Assembly (NCBI GenBank): GCA_951812895.1
Contig: OX638333.1
Span: 4,258,001-4,322,000, forward strand
Direction: 5' to 3'
Origin: an uncultured Roseovarius sp.
Lineage (GTDB): Bacteria; Pseudomonadota; Alphaproteobacteria; Rhodobacterales; Rhodobacteraceae
DNA: 64,000 bases
Made by a program: the position numbers and the translations under genes. Below, piece by piece: positions 44,592 through 53,154 of the stretch. The notes under the pieces are model-generated. The model did no database searches. It was given only the letters and a program-made list of their open reading frames with translations, and had not been told where the DNA came from. How positions within the stretch are numbered: the stretch's first letter is position 1; the number at the start of each line of letters is the position of its first letter.

Positions 44592-46391
44592 ATGGCGAGC
44601 AGGTCGGATCACGGCTTTGACAACAAGGCCCGCGAGAAATCAAAGCGCCTTGGCGTACTGGCAGAGTTGTGGCCGTTTTTGCGGCCCTACACAGCACTTG
44701 CATCTGCCGCCTTTCTTGCGTTGGTTCTGACGGCAAGTGTCTCGCTGATCCTGCCATTGGCTGTGCGCCGTGTCATCGACAACTTCGGCACCGAAGACGG
44801 TGCAATTCTGGACAGCTATTTTATCGCCGCTATTGGTATCGCCAGTATTCTGGCCATTGGCACCGGGCTGCGCTATGCGCTGGTGACCCGCCTTGGCGAA
44901 CGGGTCGTGACAGATATCCGCAAGTCGGTGTTCGCCAAGGTCATCAATATGAGCCCCGCCTTTTTTGAAAAAACCATGACCGGGGAGGTTCTTAGCCGCA
45001 TCACCACGGATACAACGCTTATCCTGTCTGTCATCGGGTCCTCGATTTCGATCGCATTGCGCAATTTCCTGATCTTCCTGGGTGGAACTGCGCTGATGCT
45101 GATTACATCGCCAAAGCTGACGGCAATGGTTTTGCTGATCGTGCCGCTGGTGATTATTCCAATACTTACGCTTGGGCGCAAACTGCGCCGGTTAAGCGCT
45201 GAAAATCAGGATTGGATCGCGGCAAGTTCCGGCAATGCCTCGGAGGCACTTTTGAGCGTGCAGACCGTGCAAGCCTACACCCATGAAAATGAAAGCATCC
45301 GGCATTTTGGCGATGTGAGTGAGCAAAGTTATGATGCCGCGAAACGTCGTGTCACGACGCGCGCACTGATGACAGTGATTGTGATTTTCCTGGTGTTTAC
45401 CGGTGTGGTCGGCGTTCTTTGGATTGGCGCGCGCGATGTAAGAGCCGGCGAGATGAGCGCCGGTGTTTTGGTGCAGTTCGTGATCTATTCCATCATGGTC
45501 GCCGGGTCTGTCGCAGCCTTGTCCGAAATCTGGGGAGAGTTGCAGCGTGCAGCAGGTGCAACCGAGCGGTTGATCGAGCTGTTGCAGACTGAGGATAATG
45601 TCACTGATCCGGCGAGCCCGGTTGCATTGCCTGCGCCTGCCAAAGGTGCAATCACTTTTGAGTCTGTCAGTTTCAACTATCCGTCGCGGCCTGACATGCC
45701 GGCGCTTGATAATTTGAACCTGACGATCGAACCGGGTGAAACTGTAGCAATTGTCGGACCTTCGGGGGCCGGAAAAACAACAATCGTTCAGCTTATCCAA
45801 CGATTCTATGATCCCGATTCAGGTCAGGTAAAACTGGACGGTGTTCCGCTGAACCAAATGGCACGGCACGAGTTTCGGACCGCGCTTGCACTGGTACCGC
45901 AGGATCCAGTAATATTTGCAGCAACTGCACGTGAAAATATCAGGTTCGGGCGGCTGGACGCAAATGATGAAGACGTCATTGCGGCTGCCAAAGCAGCAGC
46001 AGCCCACGACTTTATTTCTTCTCTACCTGATGGTTACGATACCTATGTCGGAGAGCGCGGCTTGATGCTGTCCGGCGGCCAGAAACAACGCATGGCGATT
46101 GCCCGCGCCGTGTTGCGAAATGCACCTGTGCTTTTGCTGGACGAGGCGACGTCATCGCTGGATGCGGAAAGTGAACGCGCGGTTCAGCACGCGATCGACG
46201 AGATGGCCGAGGACCGAACGATGATTGTCGTCGCCCACCGGTTGGCCACCGTGAAAAAAGCGGACAGGATCATTGTTATGGATGGCGGACGGATTGTGGC
46301 ACAGGGCGGCCATGATGATCTGATCGCTCAAGGCGGCCTTTATTCCCGACTGGCTAAACTACAGTTTACCGGTGGAGATGCTGCGGCCTGA
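44592..46391 (+). CDS. ABC exporter, fused membrane and ATPase domains (MsbA/lipid A-type)
   Basis: A 599-residue half-transporter. Six helices lie in the first 320 residues. The ATPase domain has Walker A GPSGAGKTT, the signature LSGGQKQR, Walker B VLLLDEATSSLD and the H-loop VVAHRL. Half-transporters of this type form homodimers and export lipids, drugs or peptides. The substrate is not determined; no partner gene is adjacent. Confidence 0.92.
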   Translation: MASRSDHGFDNKAREKSKRLGVLAELWPFLRPYTALASAAFLALVLTASVSLILPLAVRRVIDNFGTEDGAILDSYFIAAIGIASILAIGTGLRYALVTRLGERVVTDIRKSVFAKVINMSPAFFEKTMTGEVLSRITTDTTLILSVIGSSISIALRNFLIFLGGTALMLITSPKLTAMVLLIVPLVIIPILTLGRKLRRLSAENQDWIAASSGNASEALLSVQTVQAYTHENESIRHFGDVSEQSYDAAKRRVTTRALMTVIVIFLVFTGVVGVLWIGARDVRAGEMSAGVLVQFVIYSIMVAGSVAALSEIWGELQRAAGATERLIELLQTEDNVTDPASPVALPAPAKGAITFESVSFNYPSRPDMPALDNLNLTIEPGETVAIVGPSGAGKTTIVQLIQRFYDPDSGQVKLDGVPLNQMARHEFRTALALVPQDPVIFAATARENIRFGRLDANDEDVIAAAKAAAAHDFISSLPDGYDTYVGERGLMLSGGQKQRMAIARAVLRNAPVLLLDEATSSLDAESERAVQHAIDEMAEDRTMIVVAHRLATVKKADRIIVMDGGRIVAQGGHDDLIAQGGLYSRLAKLQFTGGDAAA

Positions 46392-46405
46392 CCATCAGCT
46401 GTGAT

Positions 46406-47095
46406 TTACTCCAGCTCAGGCGCTAGCAAAATGTCTTTGATCCGTTTGTACCCGTATCCAATATGCGTGCGTTGAATAAACCCGATGGCTGCCACATCGC
46501 CATGTTTCAGCGCCGTATTGATGTCTTCAAGCTCGGCAATCAGTGCCTGTGCAACTTCTGACCCAATATGATTGCTGACCCGGTACCAAGTGCTGGCCGC
46601 CTGATGGTAGGTTTGCCACCAGAATGAGTGCAATGTGCTGTTGCCAATAAAACTGGCAATCAGTTCGTGAAGACGGTGATTAACTTCGATGTATCGTCGG
46701 GGGTTAAATGACTCTCGCAGGACCCGCGCCTCTCGCAACAGAATTTCACCGCCTTCAAAGTCATTCGGGGTAATGGCACGTGGCGACATGGTTCCGATTA
46801 AAGAGGCCAGTTCCAACCGCATATCGTAGACATGCCGGATCTGAGCGGCGGTCAATGCCACAACCACGGATCCCACACCATTGCGGGTCTCGACCAGGCC
46901 CAGATGACTTATCCGGCCGATCGCATCGCGCACCGGGGTGCGGCTCACGCCAAATTCGCGGGCCAGTTCGGCCTCTTTCAACTGATCGCCAGGCTGATAA
47001 TCCAAAAAGCAAATGCGCTGCAAAATCTCTGATTGAATGGTGTCCACCGTGCTTTTTGAATCTGTAACGGCAGTTATCTCGGCAACGTTCATCAT
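46406..47095 (-). CDS. GntR family transcriptional regulator (FadR/FCD type)
   Basis: A 229-residue regulator. The N-terminal winged helix is EAELAREFGVSRTPVRDAIG, then ISHLGLVETRNGVGSVV. The C-terminal FCD helical domain contains YDMRLELASLIG, EVNHRLHELIASFIGNSTL and AALKHG-type end helices. It is divergent from the M24/amidase operon and likely controls it through the palindrome at 47174-47185. The start at 47095 is fixed by AAGGAGA. Confidence 0.9.
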   Translation of the reverse strand: MMNVAEITAVTDSKSTVDTIQSEILQRICFLDYQPGDQLKEAELAREFGVSRTPVRDAIGRISHLGLVETRNGVGSVVVALTAAQIRHVYDMRLELASLIGTMSPRAITPNDFEGGEILLREARVLRESFNPRRYIEVNHRLHELIASFIGNSTLHSFWWQTYHQAASTWYRVSNHIGSEVAQALIAELEDINTALKHGDVAAIGFIQRTHIGYGYKRIKDILLAPELE

Positions 47096-47162
47096 TGTCT
47101 CCTTGGTCATTGCTGCATACATCATAAGTAATTTGTCCACAATAGGCGAGCTTTTACTCGTA

Positions 47163-47191
47163 TTGACTCTTTTGCTGTATACAGCTTAACG
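47163..47191 (+). promoter_or_regulatory. Promoter with embedded GntR-type operator
   Basis: GCTGTATACAGC (47174-47185) is a perfect 12-bp palindrome, extended by flanking TT and AA. A TTGACT -35 (47163-47168) and a TTAACG -10-like site (47186-47191) are spaced 17 bp, so the operator fills the spacer. Binding would block the promoter of the M24 gene. FadR/FCD-type regulators often use TGTATACA-type sites. Confidence 0.55.
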
Positions 47192-47232
47192 ATAATCAGA
47201 ATTCACCGACTCATCAATTCAGGAAAGTTCAG

Positions 47233-48390
47233 ATGCTTGACGAAGCCAAATTCCGCACCCTTGCCCTACAATCCCGCATGCGGGACTTGGGAATTCAACG
47301 CGCCGTTTTTACCGATGAAAGTTCGATCGCCTATCTGGCCGGGTTCTGGGGTTACCTGGGAATCGAATTTGGCCGCCCCTCAATGCTGGTGGTGGATGCC
47401 GAAGATGCCCCCATCGTGATCACGCCGCTGATGGAAAGCGAAATGGTTAGCGCCATGACATGGGTAGACGACGTACGTGTGTGGGAGGATATGGGCCAAC
47501 GCACCTGGGGCCGCGCCCTTGCCGGCGCATTGGGCGACAACCCGGGTGAGATCTGGCTGGAACGCTGCAGCATCCCGGCCATCGTGCGCAATCATCTGGA
47601 TGAAACCTATATGGGAGTGCCAATTAAAGATATCTCACCAGTTCTGGGGGCGATGCGGATGATCAAATCGCCGTTTGAAATTCAGGTGATGAAAGAGGCA
47701 GGCCAGATCGCCGGGGCGATGATGACCGCAGCTCATGGCAGCCTTCGGGAAGGGGCACAGGAATACGAAAGCGCACTGGCAGTGATCGACGCCGGTTCTC
47801 GTAAAGCCGCAACTTTCCTGACGGATAAGGGGTGGGACCGTTTCGTGTCCCCGATGATCCACAACCTGCAAATCCTGCAAAGCGGCGAGGACACATCGAT
47901 GGTGCATCGCCGCGCCTCTGTACGCCACTATCAGCGCGCCGATCCTGTCTATTTCTGCTTTTGCAACATGGCACAGTTCAAACAATACAAGCTTGGCTTT
48001 GACCGGATGTTCCATATCGGCGAGGTTTCAGACCAGGCCGCGCGCGTACAGCAGGCCGCTATTGATGCCCAACTGGCCGCCATCGCCGCAATCCGGCCGG
48101 GCATTCAGGCACAAGACGTGGCGGCGGCAGCAAATGAGGTTTATGCCGAACGCGGATACCAGACTGGATATCGCACCGGCCGTTCCATCGGAGTAGCCTA
48201 CCTAGAAGCACCTGAGCTTAAAACCGGAGATACGACCGTACTGCAGCCCGGTATGACCTTTGCGGTCGACGGGGGTATTTCCATCGATGGTGTTACAGCC
48301 GGGCGTATCGGAGACTCGATTGTGGTGACAGAAACAGGGTATGAATACATCACCAACTACCCCCGTACATTGCTGGTAACGGAAAACTAG
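47233..48390 (+). CDS. Creatinase/M24-type hydrolase lacking metal ligands
   Basis: A 385-residue protein of the pita-bread fold (M24, Xaa-Pro peptidase/creatinase). Both halves are clear: the N-terminal creatinase domain (FTDESSIAYLAGFWGYLG) and the C-terminal domain (KSPFEIQVMKEAGQIAGAMM, RTGRSIGVAYLEAPEL, LQPGMTFAVDGGISIDG, RIGDSIVVT). Aligned with metallopeptidases, four of five metal ligands are missing: the two Asp, the His (R instead) and the last Glu (G instead). It is therefore likely a metal-free hydrolase, as creatinase is, acting on an amide or amidine such as an ectoine-, creatine- or hydantoin-like compound. It is paired with an amidase two bases later. Confidence 0.85.
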   Translation: MLDEAKFRTLALQSRMRDLGIQRAVFTDESSIAYLAGFWGYLGIEFGRPSMLVVDAEDAPIVITPLMESEMVSAMTWVDDVRVWEDMGQRTWGRALAGALGDNPGEIWLERCSIPAIVRNHLDETYMGVPIKDISPVLGAMRMIKSPFEIQVMKEAGQIAGAMMTAAHGSLREGAQEYESALAVIDAGSRKAATFLTDKGWDRFVSPMIHNLQILQSGEDTSMVHRRASVRHYQRADPVYFCFCNMAQFKQYKLGFDRMFHIGEVSDQAARVQQAAIDAQLAAIAAIRPGIQAQDVAAAANEVYAERGYQTGYRTGRSIGVAYLEAPELKTGDTTVLQPGMTFAVDGGISIDGVTAGRIGDSIVVTETGYEYITNYPRTLLVTEN

Positions 48391-48392
48391 AC

Positions 48393-49187
48393 ATGAGCCG
48401 CACGTTTCACCTTGCCGTCGGGCAATCCCCGGCGGAGCTGCCAACAATCACAGACCGGCTGCAGTGGCTGTCCGAAACACTACCTACGGTCGCAGCGAAA
48501 GGCACAGACCTGTTATTGCTGCCAGAGCTCTTTGCAACCGGTTACAACATTGGTGCGGACCTAGTAGCATGGGCCGAGATTGCGAATGGCCCAATCGCAC
48601 AGGCCATTGCGGAACTGGCCAGCGCACACGGCGTTGCCATTCACTATGGCTATCCCGAAACGGATGGCGGCCTGATCTATAACTCAGCCCAATGTATTGG
48701 CCCGGATGGATCGCATCTGGGACATCACCGCAAACTGTGCATTCCCCCGGGATTTGAAGGCGATCAATTTACACCCGGCGAAGGATGCGCGCTGTTCACC
48801 TACCGCGATGTGCGGATCGCCACGCTGATCTGTTATGACGTTGAATTCCCTGAAACAGCACGACATGTCGCGTCAATGGGGGCGGAGCTTATTCTGGCCC
48901 CCACCGCACTCGGGGCACAATGGGAATGGGTTGCACAGCGCATGATCCCCACTCGTGCCTATGAAAACGGGGTATTCTTGGCTTATGCCAACAGTGCGGG
49001 AACCGAACGCGGTATGCATTTTTTGGGTCAAAGTTTTATCGCCGCACCCGACGGGGAAGAGATTGCACGTGCAGGATCACAGTCCGAAGTGATTTATGCA
49101 ACGCTACGACTAGACAAAGTGCAGGCCGCGCAGGCACGGCTCCCCTATCTGAAAGACCGTAAAGCGCTCAAGCTGGAAAGCCGCTGA
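48393..49187 (+). CDS. Carbon-nitrogen hydrolase (nitrilase superfamily amidase)
   Basis: A 264-residue enzyme with the Glu-Lys-Cys triad: LLLPELFATG (Glu45), HHRKLCIPPG (Lys114) and LICYDVEFPE (Cys147). It probably hydrolyses a C-N bond of an amide, such as a carbamoyl or omega-amide group. The start is two bases after the M24 stop, so the two enzymes are made together and probably act in sequence on one compound. Confidence 0.92.
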   Translation: MSRTFHLAVGQSPAELPTITDRLQWLSETLPTVAAKGTDLLLLPELFATGYNIGADLVAWAEIANGPIAQAIAELASAHGVAIHYGYPETDGGLIYNSAQCIGPDGSHLGHHRKLCIPPGFEGDQFTPGEGCALFTYRDVRIATLICYDVEFPETARHVASMGAELILAPTALGAQWEWVAQRMIPTRAYENGVFLAYANSAGTERGMHFLGQSFIAAPDGEEIARAGSQSEVIYATLRLDKVQAAQARLPYLKDRKALKLESR

Positions 49188-49248
49188 CTGCACCGCATAT
49201 GGCTCCATCCCATTCTCACGCGTGAATGGCCGAAGCAGGAAGCATTGT

Positions 49249-50127
49249 TTACGCCAACAGTGTCAGAGCGCTGAACGTTAAGATTACTCCACCCCCGACA
49301 ATGTGAAAAAATGCTGACAGGCGCAGCACGTTGTCTGACCCGGCGCTTTGGCCAGCCAAGGCAAAACGGCGCGCCAGAGATCCGCCACCGGCGACGATCA
49401 GATTGAACGATGCCGTGCCCAACCCCATCGTTAAAACCGCAAGGCAGCCAGCAGCAAAGGCATCAAACCGGGCAGCGATCACCAGAACAAAAAGGGCGCC
49501 CGTGCAAGGACGGATTGCGATGCTGGCCACTAGCCCCACGGCATCGCGAAACGTCCCCAGAGATGTGACATCCTGCACCGATGGCCCATGTGAGTGGCCG
49601 CACCCGCAAGAGTGGTCATCCGCCTGCTCGGCCATCAATCTGCCAAATGACCGTAAACCTCTCCAGATCAGGAGTGCACCGATGGCGCCAATCGCTGCCA
49701 GACTGAGCGGTGCGAGCCATGTTTCTGTGAGATCTGCAGCATCACCTGCTCCCATACGGGCACCGAACACCAACGCCCCGATAAGCAGGATCGCTGTAGC
49801 CGATTGTGCCAGGCTTGATGCGAGTGTGAGCACTGCCAACCGTCGAAATGTCGCGCCGCTTGCAAACGCTGCACCGCCCAACAGCACCTTGCCATGCCCC
49901 GGACCAATCGCATGAACAACGCCATAAGCCGCGGTTGCACTACATAGCAACCACAATGCCCTGGGTTCTCCATCCCGAATGGCCCGCAATGCCCGCGCCA
50001 TCGCGTTCTGAAATTCGCGTTGCTGCGCCGCGGCCCATTGTGAAAGCTCAAACCACGGCACCATAGCCCATAGCAAAAAGCCTACCGCCAATACGGCGGT
50101 ACCAGGAATGGTCCAGCTTAGTCGCAA
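49249..50127 (-). CDS. NicO/RcnA-family nickel-cobalt transporter
   Basis: A 292-residue membrane protein with about six helices. The histidine-rich SCGCGHSHGP stretch lies in the cytoplasmic loop, and HAIGPGHGKVLLGG and IRPCTGALFVLV match NicO/RcnA. It may take up or export nickel or cobalt. The gene overlaps the DUF1007 gene upstream of it by 10 bp; the pair is common. Confidence 0.87.
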   Translation of the reverse strand: MRLSWTIPGTAVLAVGFLLWAMVPWFELSQWAAAQQREFQNAMARALRAIRDGEPRALWLLCSATAAYGVVHAIGPGHGKVLLGGAAFASGATFRRLAVLTLASSLAQSATAILLIGALVFGARMGAGDAADLTETWLAPLSLAAIGAIGALLIWRGLRSFGRLMAEQADDHSCGCGHSHGPSVQDVTSLGTFRDAVGLVASIAIRPCTGALFVLVIAARFDAFAAGCLAVLTMGLGTASFNLIVAGGGSLARRFALAGQSAGSDNVLRLSAFFHIVGGGVILTFSALTLLA

Positions 50128-50765
50128 GACAACACCACCTCGTCAGAAAACAACCTCCCGACATTGGCCTGCTCTGGCTGTTCTTCGCGGGAAAGCGTAC
50201 CCAGAGCCACCAACAGATCACCGGTAACGGCATCAGGCTCAAAGGCATAGATGGACGTGTCACAGTTTTCGGGTAACGGAGTCGTCTCGATGAGATCATT
50301 AACCGTGTAGGAATAGTAATAATTGGGGTCATAGAGCATGAGAACGACGGCCTGACCCACTACCTTAACCGGCTCTGCAAGTGGCAGATCGAATCTGATC
50401 GTGATCTGGTCGTTGTCATAGCTTGCCTGCGCATCAACCGGATTCAGATGCGGGTGCACCGTTTCATTCACCTCAAGATAAATGTCGCCGACATACCCCT
50501 CTCCCCATTCGGTTTCACCGCGCAGAATGGCAGCATAATCCTCATCATTGAGTTTCCCATCTCTGTCGCTATCCAAATCAAGCGCATCAAAGAGAAACAG
50601 CGTGGTAAAGGGGTCGTAGGTCCACGAGATATGCAGAGCAGTTAAAAGGCCGTCTTCATTGACCTCAAAGCCGGCCTTGGCATCGACAAAAACATGTGGA
50701 TGTGCCCCAGCGGGCCCAATGGCCATCTGGAGTGAGATCACCAGAAATACAATGCGAAGCAACAT
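50118..50765 (-). CDS. DUF1007 family periplasmic protein
   Basis: A 215-residue secreted protein. Residues 1-21 form a signal peptide (LLRIVFLVISLQMAIGPAGA) and HPHVFVDAKAGFEVNEDG is the start of the domain. This family is typically next to nicO and may bind a metal for it. EPDAVTGDLLVALGTLSREE is near the C-terminus. It overlaps nicO, so the two are cotranscribed. Confidence 0.87.
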   Translation of the reverse strand: MLLRIVFLVISLQMAIGPAGAHPHVFVDAKAGFEVNEDGLLTALHISWTYDPFTTLFLFDALDLDSDRDGKLNDEDYAAILRGETEWGEGYVGDIYLEVNETVHPHLNPVDAQASYDNDQITIRFDLPLAEPVKVVGQAVVLMLYDPNYYYSYTVNDLIETTPLPENCDTSIYAFEPDAVTGDLLVALGTLSREEQPEQANVGRLFSDEVVLSCD

Positions 50766-50813
50766 TCAGACCACCCAATAGCACCGACGTCGCAGTTTCG
50801 CATGCCTTTCACA

Positions 50814-51830
50814 TCATCTCAAGCAACCGGCGAGAGAGGTGGCAAGGTTTCGCAAAAGCTCTGGATACAGGTTCGATCCAAGCTCAATATCGGTGCCAAG
50901 CGGATCAAGCACTGCAGTGTTGGCTTGGGTGCCATCCATGACGGTTGCAACAAGGTTCTGGTTGTACTGCGGTTCAGACAAAACACACGCAATGCCTTCA
51001 TCAGCAACGCGGCCCTGAATTTCGGCGATTCGAGAAGGGCTTGGTTCTGACGCATCTGACAGAGAAATTGCACCGGATGCCGGGAAATCGAACGCGGATT
51101 CGAAATACTGGTAGGCATCGTGGAACACCACAAAACGTCTGCCCCGAACCGGGTCAAGAACGCCGTCAATTTCTTCTTGAAGGGCCATCAACTCATCACG
51201 GCCCGCGGCCGCGTTGGCGAAGTAGGTTCCGGCGTTTTCCGGATCAGCTGCCGACAACGATGCCGCGATGACATTCAGCCAGACTGCTGCATTGTCCGGC
51301 GAAAGCCAGGCGTGCGGATCATGAGAACCATTTGCGTCATGGTGACTGTCCTCATGACCATCGTGTTCACCATCATGCCCTTCCTCGTGGCCATGTTCGC
51401 CGTGCTCTTCGCCATGTCCGTCTTCATGGTCGTGTTCTTCATGACCATCTTCACCGTGATCATGCGCCTCGAACAGTGCACCTTCACGAAAGGCCAACTG
51501 TGTCACACCATCCACCTCAAGCAGCTCAATCACGTTCGCATCTTCAGCCAGGGTATCAATCGCGCCTTCCATCCAGGGGGTTAAGCCCTCACCGATCCAA
51601 AAGACGATGTCGGCCTCCTGAAGTGCGCGCGCCTCTGACGGGCGCAAACTGTACTCATGCGGGCTGGCACCTTGGGCAATGACCAGATCTGGCGCACCCA
51701 GACCATCCATGACCCGGGCAACCAGCGAATGAACAGGGGCAATATCTGTCGCCACACGTGGCACTTCGGCAAAGGCTGCACCGCTTAATAGGGTCGCGGT
51801 GGCGCTAAGGTTAAACAGCAATCTGGACAT
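50814..51830 (-). CDS. znuA: Zinc ABC transporter substrate-binding protein
   Basis: A 338-residue periplasmic zinc-binding protein. Residues 1-21 are a signal peptide. VARVMDGLGAPDLVIAQGAS with PHEYSL carries the first ligand histidine. A long His/Asp/Glu-rich loop (about residues 115-160) follows, then DPHAWLSPDNAAVWL with another ligand histidine. VFHDAYQYFESAF holds the third. It delivers zinc to ZnuBC. It is divergent from zur, with Zur-like boxes between them. The start at 51830 has GGAGAG before it. Confidence 0.95.
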   Translation of the reverse strand: MSRLLFNLSATATLLSGAAFAEVPRVATDIAPVHSLVARVMDGLGAPDLVIAQGASPHEYSLRPSEARALQEADIVFWIGEGLTPWMEGAIDTLAEDANVIELLEVDGVTQLAFREGALFEAHDHGEDGHEEHDHEDGHGEEHGEHGHEEGHDGEHDGHEDSHHDANGSHDPHAWLSPDNAAVWLNVIAASLSAADPENAGTYFANAAAGRDELMALQEEIDGVLDPVRGRRFVVFHDAYQYFESAFDFPASGAISLSDASEPSPSRIAEIQGRVADEGIACVLSEPQYNQNLVATVMDGTQANTAVLDPLGTDIELGSNLYPELLRNLATSLAGCLR

Positions 51831-51842
51831 CCAACTCTCCAC

Positions 51843-51860
51843 GTGATTTTATAACGTTAC
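51843..51860. promoter_or_regulatory. Zur-like box 1 (znuA-zur intergenic region)
   Basis: GTGATTTTATAACGTTAC closely fits the alphaproteobacterial Zur consensus (GTAATGTTATAACATTAC-like) when read on the minus strand. It lies 13 bp upstream of the znuA start codon. Confidence 0.7.
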
Positions 51861-51873
51861 GCTTCAATTAAAT

Positions 51874-51891
51874 GATATGCTATAACATGAC
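51874..51891. promoter_or_regulatory. Zur-like box 2, overlapping the zur start
   Basis: GATATGCTATAACATGAC is a near palindrome of the same consensus. It covers the proposed zur start codon at 51887-51889. Zur bound here would block zur itself and probably the downstream znuCB. Confidence 0.65.
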
Positions 51892-52405
51892 AAGTCGTGA
51901 CGCCAACAATTCAGCTAAAAAGACCGAGGCGCTCGGGTTTGAACAGCATGACCACAGGACTTGCGTAAAAAAGGGCATGTCTGCTGCAGAAGCTCGTTGC
52001 GCAGAAGAGGGTTTGCGGTTCACTTCTGTGCGCCAGAAAACACTGGAAATCCTGTTGCAGGAACATCGTGCACTTGGCGCATACGAGGTTCTCGACCGTC
52101 TCAGGGAAGATGGGTTTGGCTCGCAGCCGCCCGTCGCCTACCGCGCACTTGAGTTTCTGGTCTCAAATGGATTTGTGCACAAGATCGAAAAGTTGAATGC
52201 TTTTATCGCCTGCGCAAATCCGGGCACGACCCATTCTCCGGCGTTCATGATTTGCCGTGAATGTGAATCGGTTGCCGAAACGCAGTCGATGCCCGCGCGT
52301 GGCGCATTGGGAGAGGCAGCAAAAGCCGCAGGATTCATGATTGAGAAAACGGTGGTGGAGGCGGAAGGCCTATGCCCATCCTGTGTAGATAAGGCCGTTT
52401 CATGA
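51887..52405 (+). CDS. zur: Zinc uptake regulator, Fur family
   Basis: A 172-residue Fur-type repressor. FEQHDHRTCVKKG is the metal-rich N-terminus that Rhodobacteraceae Zur proteins carry. The winged helix is RFTSVRQKTLEILLQEH and PPVAYRALEFLVSNGFVHKI. CxxC pairs (MICREC and LCPSCVDKA) form the structural zinc site. The ATG at 51887 is preferred over 51872, as neither has a good ribosome-binding site and 51872 adds residues not seen in relatives. It overlaps znuC by four bases (ATGA) and heads the zur-znuC-znuB operon. Confidence 0.93.
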   Translation: MTSRDANNSAKKTEALGFEQHDHRTCVKKGMSAAEARCAEEGLRFTSVRQKTLEILLQEHRALGAYEVLDRLREDGFGSQPPVAYRALEFLVSNGFVHKIEKLNAFIACANPGTTHSPAFMICRECESVAETQSMPARGALGEAAKAAGFMIEKTVVEAEGLCPSCVDKAVS

Positions 52406-53154
52406 GCCTTATCCGTGTCGAACATCTGGGCGTCAGTTATGGCGCGCATCAGGCATTGCATAATGTTGGCCTGACGGTAGAGCCAAACGAGATTGTCACC
52501 GTTGTCGGCCCCAATGGATCGGGAAAAACCAGCCTGCTGCGGGCAATCGTGGGTGCTATTCCTTTGACCGCAGGAACCGTGGACAAGAAACCGGATCTGC
52601 GCATCGGATATGTACCGCAACGTCTGCATGTGGACCCGACATTGCCGATAACGGTGGAGCGGTTTCTGAGGCTGCCAAATGGCGTAGACAAACAAACTCT
52701 GGATACAGCTTTGGAGCGTGCAGGTGTGCCCGACATCGCGTCCAGACAAATGTCACAACTTTCTGGCGGACAGTTGCAACGGGTTCTGTTGGCGCGTGCC
52801 CTTGCCAACGGCCCCGACCTGCTGCTGCTGGATGAACCGACACAGGGTTTGGATCAACAGGCTTCAGCGGCCTTTTACCGTTTGATTGAAAAAGTTCGCC
52901 GCGAAACCGAGTGCTCGGTTCTTATGATCAGCCATGAATTGCATGTTGTTATGGCAGCATCCGACCGGGTTATTTGCCTTAATGGTCATGTCTGCTGCCA
53001 AGGATCGCCAGACATCGTGTCATCAGCCCCGGAATATCGCGCACTATTTGGTAGCGGAACAGGGGGCGCATTGGCGCTTTACCGGCACGAGCACGACCAT
53101 TCCCATGACGGCGATTGCGACCACGATCACTCCCCTAAAGAGGCCGCAGAGTAA
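52402..53154 (+). CDS. znuC: Zinc ABC transporter ATP-binding protein
   Basis: A 250-residue ATPase. Walker A is VVGPNGSGKTSLL, the signature is QLSGGQLQR, Walker B is LLLLDEPTQGLD and the H-loop is MISHEL. The tail is His/Asp-rich (HEHDHSHDGDCDHDH), a common metal-binding trait of ZnuC. It begins within the zur stop and overlaps znuB by one base. Confidence 0.95.
   Translation: MSLIRVEHLGVSYGAHQALHNVGLTVEPNEIVTVVGPNGSGKTSLLRAIVGAIPLTAGTVDKKPDLRIGYVPQRLHVDPTLPITVERFLRLPNGVDKQTLDTALERAGVPDIASRQMSQLSGGQLQRVLLARALANGPDLLLLDEPTQGLDQQASAAFYRLIEKVRRETECSVLMISHELHVVMAASDRVICLNGHVCCQGSPDIVSSAPEYRALFGSGTGGALALYRHEHDHSHDGDCDHDHSPKEAAE

Noticed and set aside
51332..51682. 116-residue plus-strand frame rich in His/Arg over znuA
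   Set aside because: It is the antisense shadow of the His/Asp-rich znuA loop.
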